Source: Sporobolomyces roseus (Eukaryota; Basidiomycota; Microbotryomycetes; Sporidiobolales; Sporidiobolaceae). From it: 64,000 bases of DNA. A model generated the notes under the pieces. It made no database searches and was not told the DNA's origin. It saw only the letters and a list, made by a program, of their open reading frames with translations. The DNA lies in contig JADILM010000010.1 of the NCBI GenBank assembly GCA_016617785.1, forward strand, positions 1-64,000. The letters run 5' to 3'. Made by a program: the position numbers and the translations under genes. Shown one piece after another: positions 10,749-24,845 of this stretch; positions within the stretch are counted from its first letter, which is position 1; each line of letters begins with the position of its first letter.

Positions 10749-12577
10749 CTATCGATACTCCTTGTCCCCTTCCTTCGTTCCATAAACTCTCCTCCCTTGG
10801 ACCCAAACTCCTCGTCTATCCGCCTCACTCCCATTACACCACCACTTCTCCACCTTGTCCTCAAAAGTCACTTCCCCTCCCACCCAATCGACCCTACTCT
10901 TCTCCCCTCCAACTTTGATCCACTGCGCATCGAAACTCCAACCTTTCTCCAACCTCCCAACTTTCTTCGTTCGATCCAATCCCAACGCTTTCGCTCCTCC
11001 CAAAGTAGCCAAATACAACGACTCTTTCCAACTAATTGCTAGTGACTGTCCTTCTTCTGTTGTTCGAGATCCTTGACGTAATTTAGAGATTCCAACACTC
11101 CACCTCATGTTCTCATCCAATCCTACTCGGTAACCACCAGAGATATCACTCCCCAACCCTACGTTGACTCCCGCATCCCACGCTTCCCTCAGAGATAATT
11201 GACGTTCTGAAGAGAAGTAGACGTTTGACAAAGGACAATGAGAGATTGAAGTTTTCGTTTTCGCGAAGAGTTCGAGATCCGCTAAAGTCGCGTGAGTGCA
11301 ATGAGCCATTAAGGAATTCTCATTCAATAGTCCAAGCTGGGTCACAAAGCACTTGTAATGGAATCAGCGAAAAGATCCCTGAGAAGGGAGAAAAGAGATG
11401 AAAAAGGCTCACTTCGTTGAAATAATCAATATCCGACTTCTGTCCGCCCAACATCTCTTTACATAACTCTACCTCTCCTTTACTCTCAGCCGCATGACTC
11501 TGCCACCTAATCCCTTCGTTCCCTTTCTCCCTACTCAACCGAACCAATCCCTCCAACAACTCCTTCGAACAAGTCGGTACGAACCTAGGAGTCAAAACCG
11601 GTTCTACAATCCTCCTTTCCACCTCGAAACCCTCGACTAACTCCCTCATGAGTTGAATGAAGCGACGAGTCTCATTGAGTGCTTGATCGGTCGATTCAGA
11701 GTAATAACAAGGAGAATTTTGATCCATACAAACTTTGCCGATTTGTCCTCTCAATCCCATCTCTAGAAACTCTTTCGCAAGAACCATACTACTCTCCCTT
11801 ATTTCCTCATCAGCTCGGTTTCACCCAGAAGAGAGAGAGGAGGAGGGGGTTTACTAACTTTGCTTCAACTGAAATCGTTCCAAAAACACTCGCACAAGTC
11901 GTCCCATTCTCAATCAACCTCTTGACCAACCTCTCATACACTCTTTTCCCTAGCCCTCGTGGATCACTATCGATTCTAGATTCAGCTTTGAAAGTGTAAT
12001 GCTCGAGCTAAAATGAACTTTGCGAAAATCTCATTCGGAATCAGTTTGCTCGTTCAGGGGTTCGGATTGAGCAGAAAAAAAGGAAGGGGGGAAGAGGGAG
12101 CTCACCCATTCCATCAGAGGTTTATCAAGTGCCATTCCAGCATTCCCATACTGAGGCGCGTGAACTAGACACCTCGAGGAAAATCAGCGAAAAAGGTTCT
12201 TGCGAGCTGCTGTCGTCAACTCAAAAAGAACAAAGGAAAAACGTTTTGACTCAACTATTTGTACAAACCCAGGTACTAACCATTCATCCTGTCCCAAATC
12301 AAACCATTTATAACTTTCAACTTTCCCCTCTTGAATCAACTTGACGTATTCCCTACTTCCCTCACTCTCCGCTGACTCAAGATGCACAATGAACCCTTTC
12401 AAATCAACCACTACTCCACTGAAGCTCACTGTATCAGCTAACGAGAGATAGGGAGAGTGTTAGATGTAACGAACCGAGGAGAACGTTTTGGTGGATAGAG
12501 AGAGAACGGGAGGGGTTTGAAGTGATCAAGTTAGTTTTGAAGATCCATTGAATCGAGGATGGGTCGAGTAGAGGCAT
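10749..12577 (-). CDS. GUD1: Guanine deaminase
   Basis: Hydrolyses guanine to xanthine and ammonia in purine salvage. The first exon starts at the ATG at 12577 (MPLLDPSSIQWIFKTN) and ends at a GTTCGT donor. Later exons give DEWLVPG, VHAPQYGNAGMALDKPLMEW, GTTCASVFGTISVEA, KVCMDQNSPCYYSES, WQSHAAESKGEV, MAHCTHATLADLE, SHCPLSNVYFSS and VGLGSDISGG. These are the family metal and substrate motifs: His in SHAAE, His in MAHCTH and Asp in GSD. The first zinc motif, normally HxHAPQ, reads LVHAPQY with the only splice I can make, so one ligand is replaced or lies on an unseen micro-exon. The stop is the TAG at 10749-10751. Confidence 0.82.
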
Positions 12578-12909
12578 CGAGATGGGAGAGAGAGGAAAGA
12601 GAAAGTTGTCGGCCGAAGCGGGGGGAGAGAGAAAGAGGAGAGAGAAAAGAGAGACTACTGCAGGCAGAAGCTAATAGGGCGAGAACGATGAGCAAAACAG
12701 AATAGCGAGAAGTGAGGGGAAGAAGCAGAAGGGAAAGTAAGCGAGGACTGAAAAAAGTGTTCGCAAACTACTCTCTCTCTCTCGAAATCACGTTCAGAAC
12801 CAGAATATTTACACTCACAAACGACGACAAACAGACATAAATTGACACATACAGAGAAAAAGGAGTTACTAAAACTGCTGAAAGAGAGGCGGGTGATGTG
12901 GGTTAGGGG
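12578..12909. other. Intergenic, purine-rich promoter of guanine deaminase
   Basis: About 330 bases between two minus-strand genes. The plus strand carries long gagaggaaagagaga-type purine runs (pyrimidine on the coding strand), common before start sites in this window. No gene is seen. Confidence 0.45.
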
Positions 12910-15900
12910 TTACTGAGGGCGAGTTTTGGGTCTTTGTCTTCTCCGGGCATCGTTCAATTCAGATCGAACCTGTGAGAAGGCCATCAAGAACACATCAGTC
13001 TGACATCTAAGGGGAACTGTGGAAGAAGGTTTCGAACTCACGAGTTCAACGAAAATAGGAACGAGTTGAGGAATATGATAAAGTTTAGGAGGTTCGATAT
13101 GAACCCTATCCTTCTTCCTACTCTTCCTCGGAATTTGCGGTAATCCCTCCGGTACCCCCTTGCCCTTCTCTTTCCCTCCTTTCGTCGATACCGGTACTCG
13201 TTCATGACTCGAAGCATCCGAATCAACATATTCCTCTACTTCTTCCTCCTCATCACTTGACTCATCCTCATTCTCTACATCGTTAACATCATCCATGACA
13301 CTCCCAATCTTCAAGTTATCCATCACGCTCGAAACAAAAGCGGCATCGACATCCCTATCACTCTCTTTTCCCTTTGTCAACCTCTTGGTCATTCGTTCAT
13401 GATGAGCCATCTTCAACTTCCTATGGTACTCTACGATCGAATCGACTTCCTTCAAAACATCTTTACGTTCTTGTCCTCCAACGGGTAAGAGGAAATCGAG
13501 TGAAACGGGAGAAGGTAATCCATCTCGAACGAAATTGATGAAGAGTTCGATCCAAGACATGAGGTTGTCGAATAAACCTTCACCTTTCGAGTGTACTTGG
13601 TGAACGAAATGATAGAATCGAGATTCGTGACGTGCGACGAGGTCGACAAAGATTTGAACAGTTCTTTGAGGATCCGTCAAGTTCGCTGTGAGCACCGAAA
13701 TGAATTTGGAATCGTTAGCCTGTGAGATGAGGGAGAATATGATTCCAATTCCATCGGTGCTCACCTTCTTCAGCAGATTCAACAGTTTTGATCAAATCGT
13801 TGAGGAAAGTTTGAAGATCCGAAAGTGAATCGGCGATATTCGCAGCTTTGTACACTTTGGCGAGAGGTTCGTAAAAGATAGTAACGATATCCTTGAGTAA
13901 CTCTGAAGTACTTCCCTAGTGATCAGTCAATGTCCATAAAAAGGATCAGCTTTTCGAATCTTCCTCGTTATGAAAGAAAAGTCTGAGAACTCGCCTCAAA
14001 GATCAATTCAATTAATTGTTCCTTATCCCTCGCCTTCGTGATCAATCGTCGATAAACATGCAAGTCCTCATACAACCAAGCATCATCATTATCGGGTCCT
14101 TCATCGTCCTCTGGGTTCTCCATTCGATCTCGTTCTCGTTTGTACTCGTCGTAAGCGACTGCACATCTCGCAAGTCGTTGCATCGTGCGAGCGTCGAGTC
14201 GAGGTACGGTAGATGCTCGAAGGATGACAGACATGATATCGAGGTTTTCAGCAGCTGTACGCAGAAAAATGAAACGATCAGCTCAAAGTTTCGATTTGTT
14301 GATGATCGATGAAAAGAGAAATCCAAAAAGCGTACCTGCATCAGCTCTCAATTCATCTTGACCCTCTTTATCCATCTCGACATAACCTCTAATCTTTTCC
14401 AACAATCTCTCATCCCCAATCTTCCTCCCAACCATTTCGGCATCCTCCCGAATCTCCCTCACTTCGTCGTTCAGCCCACTTGAGAACATTTTCTGTAACA
14501 AACTCGTACTCCCGAAAGGTCTCGCCAAGAACAGGTCGAGGACAGATCGAACCATGGCGACTGGATTCGAGATCTTGAGGATCCCTCGTAACATGAAATA
14601 AGGCATGAGACCGTGCATTCTCTTGAGTTGTGCGAAAACGGATGACGAGTTGTCGGATCCCAAGAAGAGTTGATAAATCGTTGAAGCGAGACTGCGATCG
14701 AGCAATCCAGCTATCAGCGAATGTCTTTGAGCGGAGATAGTTAACGAAAGAACTCGAACGCACGATATCCTAGCCCATTCAATGACTTTCCTATATTCAA
14801 TCGGTAAATCCTCTACATTCTCAGTTTGTCTAATCGTCCCAAACACTCTAGACAATCCATCATTCTTGACCAATTCCTCCCTGAACCCCCTCAAGTACGC
14901 TTCCAACTCCTCGACTCTCTCCTCGACTTCACTCTTGAAACTCATCGCTTCTTGTTCTCTGATTCGATCCATCTCGTCTCGAATCAAGATATCGTGTTCT
15001 TCTTTCTCCGAGAGTGAGATTGGGGATTCGAGTAGGAACGTTTGGAATGCGGTCGAAGAGGACAAGATGGGGTTCGCGAGGAGGTGTCGGAGGTAGGCTC
15101 GGAGAGTGAGTCGATTTCGTTCTCGAGCGAGAGAAGGAAGGTGAGAGGAATCGTAAGAGGGAGTCGAATTGCCGGAATCGGTTTCGAAAGATGGTCTGGA
15201 TGAGGAAGGCGGTGAAGCTGCTTGCATTTGTACTGAGCGTTTATCTTTAACCGGTGGACCTTTCACATCTTCTTCGACACATTCTTTTCGAAGCTGATAA
15301 AATGAACCAACGAGAAAATCTTCAGCTCAAATTGAGTTTCGAGTTCCCAAGAGAAAGCAAGATACGTACAGTCTCTGCCAATCGAACGAAATCTCCATAT
15401 CTCCTAGCGACGAAAGTATCACCCTTTCCTTTCCTCCTAGTCCTGACAATGAACTCCTCATGACTCTTATTCTTGATCCTCCCTTTGACAACCACATTCC
15501 TGACACTGACAACATTGATCGAGAAATCATCTTCCTTCGTATCAGCTTTTGTCAAATTCCCTCTCTTCTTATTATTCACCGGTAAAACTTTGCCATCTTT
15601 CTCCCTCTGTTGACTCGCCGGTAAACCAGTATGCATTTTACCATCATCCTCTATCCTCACTACTTCTTCCCTACCCTCATTCTCCGTCAATTTAATCGCA
15701 GCACTCATGACCAATCCCAAATGTTTCTCTACTTTGCCAGCAATTTTTTTCCTCTTTGTCGAATCCTCCTCTCGATCATCACTACTCGAGATATTTCTCT
15801 GGACGAAAGAATAAACGAAAGGTTGTAGTTTGTGACTGAAGAAAGTTGGAGGGCATCCGACGAGGAATGGGAAAGAGAGAATGAAATGATTGAAAACGAA

Positions 15901-16299
15901 TCTCAAAAAAGGTAAATCCAACTGTCTCTCTTCAGACTGTTGTTCTTCTAACGCTTCTCGAGTTCCTGGTTGAGGTGCGGGTTGTGGTACTCCATCGACG
16001 AATCGGGATTTGGGGAGGAACGGAGGACCGAGTACAGAGAGAGCTCCCGGTGAATCGAGGGTCGTCAACTCTTTGACGAATTCTAGAGTGACGAGTTCTC
16101 GTTTGAGGTAGTGCGCTCGTAAAGGAGTGAGTTGGAGAGGGTCGTGGGAAGGAGGTTCGAGGGATGAGGCGATAGAGGGAGAGTAGAGTCCTAATTCGGA
16201 GGCGAGAGAAGCGGATCGAACTGGTCTTTGTCGAGTAGGTTTCGGTTCGGGGACGAGTAAGGAAGAGTTTCGAGATGGCTGATTGGGTCGATTCGACAT
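12910..16299 (-). CDS. PX-domain protein with PXB and DUF3818 regions (YPR097W/Lec1-like)
   Basis: Large cytosolic phosphoinositide-binding protein, about 1,050 residues. The ATG at 16299 follows a Ser/Pro-rich leader. The N-terminal PXB-type segment includes PLRAHYLKRELVTLEFVKEL and LPFLRFVFNHFILSFPFLVGCPP. The PX domain follows (FSINVVSVRNVVVKGRIKNK, then VARRYGDFVRLAETV). Next is a long helical region with LTLRAYLRHLLANP, VFAQLKRMHGLMPYFMLRG, KISNPVAMVRSVLDLFLARP and SLLQKMFSSGLNDEV, then HFVHQVHSKGEGLFDNLMSW. These blocks match the fungal PXB-PX-DUF3818 architecture; the yeast relative YPR097W is implicated in lipid handling. An acidic stretch (ESSDEEEEVEEYVDSD) precedes a basic one, and the C-terminus is RRRQRPKTRPQ. 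Several short introns interrupt the helical part. Confidence 0.82.
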
Positions 16300-17082
16300 C
16301 TTCTAAATTGGGAGAGGGTAAAGGGGAAGATGAGAGGAACTGCGGGAGAAGTAAAAGCGAGGAGAGAAAGTCAGCACAACTCTTCACTGGATCGTCGTAG
16401 AGTAGCTCTTGGTAGATAACCACAACCTCTAATTCCCACTCTACAGCTGATCTACCACTAGCAGAGCGAGATTTGATGCACCCCACTTATCGATGATTTC
16501 CCTCCTCTCCTGGCCTTTCACAACCTCATGAATCCTCGATGATACCAGCAAGATAGTCCCTTTACTCCGATCTTGAACCCCACGTCCTCTCCAGCTAATT
16601 CGAGAGTGATAGTGATTGAATTGATTGAACTGACGCCTTTGATCAAACAGAAGACTCTCTCTTGCTTCAACTCTTGCGGTTCCTGTAGGGTTTGATTTAA
16701 TAGTTGAGACTATTCTATGGTCGAGCTTGAAGTGGAGTGAGGTTTGAAGAAGAGGAGAAGAGCCAGGAATGACGAATTTGATCGGTCAACAAGTTTTTCG
16801 CAGTTCTTACGTCGCTCAAGTGAACTCTAATGTCGTTCTCTTACGAATAGCGAGCGACTCGGAATCAGCGATATCAAAGTGCAGTTCGAAGCTTGATGAG
16901 TTGTAAAGCTTTCGAAGACGGTTTCGCAAGTTTCGCATCGTAAATTGATAGCGTTTTCGAGACTCTCGCTTATCAAGTCAATGGAAGCGGCACATAGGAC
17001 ACCAATGTAAGGTTCAATAACAGCAAAGAAAGGGAGAGCTACTGATGAAGGGAAAGCAACAAGACATTCAGAACGAGAAACG
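16300..17082. other. Intergenic between PX gene and family A member 1
   Basis: About 780 bases. It must hold the promoter of the PX gene and the 3' UTR of the family A gene, both on the minus strand. A TTTAG acceptor lies just before the PX start, so a 5' UTR intron is possible. Open frames here lack consistent splice partners or recognisable protein motifs. Confidence 0.4.
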
Positions 17083-18471
17083 TTAAACAGATCCTCCTCG
17101 AGCTCGACTCTGACTGTAAATCTTCTGTTGACGGTGGCTAAGTGAGTGAGACTCTTGATCGCTACTGGGCTGTGAGAGGAACGACGCAAGAGTCAGTACG
17201 AACGGGCTAGAAGCGAACAACAACGGATCTCAACGACGAAACTCGAAGGTTCTGATCCTCATTCGACGGAGAACCTGGCCTGGCACTTGAGCCTGCAGAC
17301 TCTGTTGATGCTGTACACACTTCTGGATGAGATGTAGGAGGAGCAGGAGCCAGACGGTGACCGGGATATTCGAATTTGACCACGTCGGTTTCGGCAGTCT
17401 CGCGCTGTTGCGAAACGCGAGATCGTCAGTTTGGACAGACTTGAAGCAAACCAAGATAGATCCTTGAAGGTTACGATAGCGCAGAGGTGCTTGGACACTT
17501 GGATATGCTGTATTTCCGGCAAAAGTTTGAGACGGTCAGTGAAAAGAGGAAATCGGAGAAGATTAGTAAGGCTCACCGAGGCAGAGAAGCTAGGAGACTT
17601 AGGTATGACAAGCTGTGTGTACTCCAAGTTGGGACCTTGCGAGATCGTGGATCGAAAGAGTACTCGAAAAGGCGGAATTGAATTGTCGGCTACAGAAAGC
17701 GTGAGCAGAAGATAAGTCGTATCGAAAGACCAGGGAGCTCCGAGTGTTCTATCGTCTTGTGGTTGTCCTTTCGAGTAGAAGAGGTGTTTCAGAGGTCCGC
17801 TGACACGCAGCTGAGTGAGAGTCGCTTTGTTGTATACGGGTACGCGAGGGAAGATGAAGATGAGGCTGAGGGTGACGTCTTCTGACTTGTTAATGTCTGA
17901 TCTGGGTGCGAAAGGCTCTTTGGTGCTGGTAGGTCGGACCCAAATTTGACGAGGGAAATTGACGACGCTTGGAACCTTGTCTCGAGTGAGCACTCGAGGA
18001 TCGTCTTTGTGCTTCTCATCATAGTCGCTTGCTTTCCTGTTTAGTCCCTCGATACCCGTGTACATCTGGAGAGGGTCTTGAATGTTCCCGTGACTGCTTC
18101 GTTTCGGAAAGACTGAAACGGTTCCTCCTGGGACTGCAATTGCAAGGTCAACTTTCATCGCTGCGGGATCATCTCGTCAAATGCATCAGAGGAGTATGTA
18201 ACTTCGAGGTGATAGTGAACAGACGCACCGTCTGCGACCATTGTAGAGAAACGCCCACCCTCTCTCAAGATTTTCTCACGATCTGGCCAATTGCTGCGAC
18301 GCTCTTGAGGTATTCGACTTCTCTTGCTCAAGTTCTCAAATATGCGTGCATAGATTTGAACAGCTTGCTCGGGGGTGATCCCTCTGGAGCGAGATCCAAC
18401 GAACGAGCGAAAGATCAGTATTGGGGAAATTGATGAAACGAAGCGCTAGCTTACGGACGAGGTTGGGCCAT
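17083..18471 (-). CDS. Unrecognised family A, member 1
   Basis: I do not recognise this family. Exons were fixed by comparison with the paralogue at 24846-26157: a tiny first exon MAQPRP; then ITPEQAVQIYARIFENLSK...NWPDREKI; then MKVDLAIAVPGGTVSVFP, MYTGIEG, VVNFPRQIWVRP, GAPWSFDTTYLLLTLSV and FRVLFRS; then RETAETDVVKFEYPGHRLAPAP; then a last exon SHSLSHRQQKIY ending RGGSV at a TAA (17083-17085). Introns sit at the same places and phases in both copies. There is no signal peptide or membrane segment. It looks like a soluble beta-rich core with an N-terminal helix and a short basic tail. The splice around 17400-17570 is uncertain. The 5' end abuts, and may overlap, an uncertain gene upstream. 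Confidence 0.7.
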
Positions 18472-19807
18472 CAATGAGACAGATACCAGATGTCCAAAGT
18501 AGGAGACTCGGTCTAGTACGGTGGAGGGAAAGGAAAAGAGAGTCAGGGTGAATCGAAAGCAGAAAAGGAGAAACCGGTAAGAGACTCTTCGTGGGAATTT
18601 CCATGAAATCACCCTCAAAGAGCTGTTAAGATCATGGATACCAATCGTCAATGTCGAACCGATGTGACCGCGAAGTTGCTATGGGCCGCTAACAAGAACA
18701 CGAGAGAAAAACGTCTCATAGCGAAAGGCTTCCAACGCTTCAACAGCGCTCGCAATGGACTCTTCCCAAGGCTTGTCGATCCAATCCAGCTGCAATTGAG
18801 ACGGAACCTCTACAAAGCGAGCGGATCGTCAAGCGCAACGACACTCGATCAACAACTCTCTTTTCGAATCTTCGCACATCTGAACGTAAGGGGACTGACA
18901 GAGTCATCCGCGGCGTATCCGTACGAAGCTAAGCTACTTGAAAGCTCACATTGAGATATATCAACATTAAGGGTACTGAAAGTAAAGACGGAAAAAGTAC
19001 GAGCGAAACCGAGAACGAGGAAACCCAAAAAATCCCTCTCTCCCCTTCCGCAACAGTCCGCCTCCTCACCTCCGTCCCTCTCCATCCTGATGTGTGCAAT
19101 GAGATTCATCTCTCCCCCCTCACGGTGATGACATTGTCCCTCCAGATCTTTCCAATCCAGCGAAATCCAACTCCGATGCTCATATCCCGCCGATTCATGT
19201 AGCTTCCTGAATTCCAATTCTACGGTGAAAAGGTGCGAGAGATGTATCGGAAGACGAGGATATCGAACGATTGAGCCGAGAGAAGTGGTTTGATGGGGAA
19301 GAGGAGTTCGAATTGGTCGGGAAGTGAGGGAAGTTGAGCGATGGATGAGGTGGAAAGAAGCGGGTGACGAGAAGTGGAAGGCGTGCGAGGGAGTTTGCGT
19401 AAGATTCTATTGCGAGAAGATCGAGATCCTGAGTCGTGATAGGAGCGAAACCTTCATAATCCAACATAGTTCCCTAATTTTCAATCCTCTTCAAAATCTG
19501 ATCAGCCTACTTTCCGTGTATCAGTAACGAGAAGAAACGGAGCTCACCAATTTCCATATGACTCGGTAGTGCAGGAAACGAGCTGCTCAAGGTGACGAGG
19601 TTTTAAGGAGAGAAGGAGGAGGGTACGAAATTAACCTGGGTTTTTGGTTTCGAAGGAATGGTTGAAGGTGGAAGATAAATGAGGATGGCCAAGAGTGAGG
19701 GGGGGAAGAAAATTGGACGACTTGAGGGATCGGGGAGTACCGAGGTAAGCTTTGGTTTCTCGTTGAGGTAGAGAGAAGGAAGTGGTTTTTCGAAATCTGA
19801 AAATCAT
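18472..19807 (-). CDS. Probable multi-exon gene, structure unresolved
   Basis: Pieces of a minus-strand gene are visible but not fully joined. From an ATG at 19807: MIFRFRKTTSFSLPQRETKA, then after a short intron ARFLHYRVIWKL, then GTMLDYEGFAPITTQDLDLL and ESYANSLARLPLL, a segment SIVRYPRLPIHLSHLFTVEL with EFRKLHESAGYEHRSW and DWKDLEGQ, and near 18840-18730 VPSQLQLDWIDKPWEESIAS and VEALEAFRYETFFSR, followed by LFEGDFMEIPTKSLLPVSPF. Branch sites and acceptors precede several of these. The basic N-terminus could be a mitochondrial presequence. I recognise no domain. It may be two genes, and its 3' end runs very close to the start of family A member 1, which is odd. Confidence 0.35.
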
Positions 19808-19929
19808 GGGAACCCTATGTCGTAGGGAGAGAGAGAGAGTCGAAGTGTGGAGAAGATTGTGAGAAAGAAAGGGAGATTGAGGAGTTTTGTTGATTGTCCC
19901 AAACCGAGTCGGAGTAAAAAGTCCTCCCC

Positions 19930-21795
19930 TTAATCGCTTTCACTCCCACTTTCCTCCTCCTCCTCTTCCTCGCTCTCCTCGCCCAGATCCATCGCCACCA
20001 CCGCTCCTCCTACTCCTCCCGCACTAGTAGCTCTCACATGTCCATATTGAGCTAATCTTTGTTGATCATAAGCGCTCAAAGTAGTCCCTGTTCTCTCCCT
20101 CTCACATCAGTTCTTCGATCCCTTTTCACTCCTACAACAACTCAGAGGAGAGAAAACTCACCTTGTCTACTATTCAATTTCGTCTCACCTCCTCCCACCT
20201 GAGCCTGATTCTGATTCGCCGAAGGAGGAGGTGGTGCTAATCCTTTCCTACTAATAGTTGGTCTTCCTTGTCCTTGTGCACCAACTCCATTACCTACACC
20301 CGCCATCGTAGTAGAGGTAATTCGTTGTCCTTTCCCACCTGAACTCATAGCTGCTTTCGCTTTAAGCCCTCTCTTTCCAGTTCCTCCGCTCAAACTTGCA
20401 TTAATAGAAGCCTCGAGTTTACTTTCATCCATTGAATCACTCTCACTCTCCTCACCCGAAGAGGATGAAGAAGAGGAAGAATCGGAAGAAGCTTGATCTG
20501 CTGATAGAGAAGGTTTACGAGTTTTTTGAACTTGAGGAGCAGTTGTTGAAGGTCTTGAAGAGGAGGGAGGAGGGTTGGGAGGTAGAGCGGGAGAGGATGG
20601 GGCGTGAATTATTGAGCGTAGTGAGGAAGAGGTTGGTGGAAGTGGACGAGAGGAAGAAGGAGGTGGTTTTTGAGGTTGAATCTGTTGTGTTGGAGGGAGG
20701 AGCGAAGGAATTGGGTTTGAAAGATTCATTGGAGGTTTGAGTATTGAGGGAGTTGGGATTGAGACATCTTCAAATTCTTCGTCGGAAGAAGTAACTGAGT
20801 CTTCTGAAGAGATTGAATCTTGTTTATTGTAGGAGGGTAAGATTGGTGATGGTTTTGCTGAAGAGGAAGCTGGGATCTTGGAGGAGAATTGAGGGCGAGT
20901 TTGCGTCGGAGGAGCGGTCGGAGGGAGTGAGGGAAGAGTTAGAGGTATCGAACAAGTCGAGGGAAGGGAAGGGGAAGGGGAAGGAAGAGGTTTTGATTTT
21001 GGTTTTGTTGGCAACATGATTGAATTTGATATTTGTTCGCTACTACTGTGCACGAGTTCTTGCATGTTTGTACTATCCTCTTTCGCGCTTGTTGCAGATT
21101 TCGTATCGTTCGTCGGATTTGGTGAGAATGAGAATGATCCGAAATCCTCTACTTCCGCCTCGGTTACTTTCCCATTCCTCTTGACCTCCCTTCCCTTCTC
21201 GTCAGCTCCCTTCTTCATTTCGGTATCCCCATCTCCCTTCTCTCGCGTACTATTGGGCATCTTGAACGGATTGAACCCTCCCAACCCCTCATTGAAAAAC
21301 TCTCTCTGTTTCTTGCCCAACTCTTCTTGACTAGGTACTTTCGGAGTTTGCTGAACTTGACTGGATCGAACTTGTTTGAGAGTGAATTGGTTGGAAGGAG
21401 GGAGGAGAGAAATGTTGCATGTGGGGCAGTTTGACGAATTGGAAAGGAGGAGGAGCAAGTCGGGATTTGGAGAGGAGGTGGAAGAGGGAGAGGAAGGGAT
21501 GGAAGTGTACACGTGTGGTTTGGAAGAGGTCGAGGGGAAGGAAGCGTGTATTGAGGGAGTTGAACCAGTTGAAGGAGTCGACCAGATTGTACCGATTTGA
21601 TGTGGATTATCGATTAAAGATTGAGGTTTAGATTGATCTGGTTGTACTTCTTAATGGATCAGTAACAGTCTAAGCCAGTAGATGAGTAAACTGACATTTG
21701 ATTGAGAACAGATCCGATTCAGGTAGAGTAGAAGAAGAACGTTTAGCGTAATCAATGAAGGATTGAGTGAACTGTATATCGATCAAACCATCCAT
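19930..21795 (-). CDS. Disordered Ser/Pro-rich protein with acidic tail
   Basis: Not recognised. Three exons join: MDGLIDIQFTQSFIDYAKRS up to LFSIK; a long exon with a CPTC pair (SNCPTCNISLLPPSNQF), KKQREFFNEGLGGFNPFKMP and FGSFSFSPNP; and a last exon TTLSAYDQQRLAQYGHVRA ending in GEESEEEEEEESGSESD. Most of the chain (about 550 residues) is Ser/Pro/Thr-rich and probably unfolded, with SSSGEESESDS clusters that look like casein-kinase sites. The short helix-forming N-terminus, the GGFNPF motif and the AYDQQRLAQYG segment are the only parts likely to be structured or conserved. The start ATG at 21795 lies head to head with the kinase gene, 122 bases apart. Confidence 0.6.
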
Positions 21796-21917
21796 AGCAT
21801 CCAATCGATTGCGGAAGTGGGAAGAAGGGGAAGAAAGGGAACTGACGACGACGACGCGAACCTCTCTCTCTCTCCTTCTCTCTCCTCTCTCCTCTTTCAC
21901 TTCTCACTCGCTCCTCG
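21796..21917. promoter_or_regulatory. Short bidirectional promoter
   Basis: Only 122 bases separate the divergent start codons of the disordered protein (-) and the CBK1 kinase (+). Close to the kinase start the plus strand is a ctctctctccttctctct pyrimidine tract. Shared control of the two genes is likely but inferred. Confidence 0.5.
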
Positions 21918-24411
<2,494 letters not shown>

Positions 24412-24845
24412 TTCACCTCGCTCACTTTCGATCTGACGTCCCTCTCTCCATTCTCGACTACACTCGCATCACTCTTACTCCCATTCTCGCTGGTTCGACA
24501 ACTTTTCTTCCGCCTCTTCCAATCACCTCTTTCATTCCCTTTCGTTCGTTTTTCGTCCCCTTTTTTTCGCCTTACTTCGCATCTCCCCTGTGCCTCTTCC
24601 ATCGTTCACTCCGAGTATTACCGCACCGTCTCCTCAATTTTCGTTTTCCTCTTTCTTTTTACGTCGTCTTTGTTATGCAATAACTTACCCTGTTTACCTC
24701 GCATTCAGTCACGAACGCTCACAAAGGAGTTGGACTCGGGCTGAACGTGCTTCGGAGTACCGCGGATAATTGCTCTCTCTTACCGAGTTCTTTCTCCTTT
24801 CTTTCTCTTGCTCTCACCCTTGACCCCGTTTCTCTAACTCTCACG

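Noticed and set aside
18634..18954. A 106-codon plus-strand frame starting with ATG
   Set aside because: The opposite strand shows spliced coding pieces with branch sites and conserved-looking helices over the same bases, so the plus frame is most likely a shadow.
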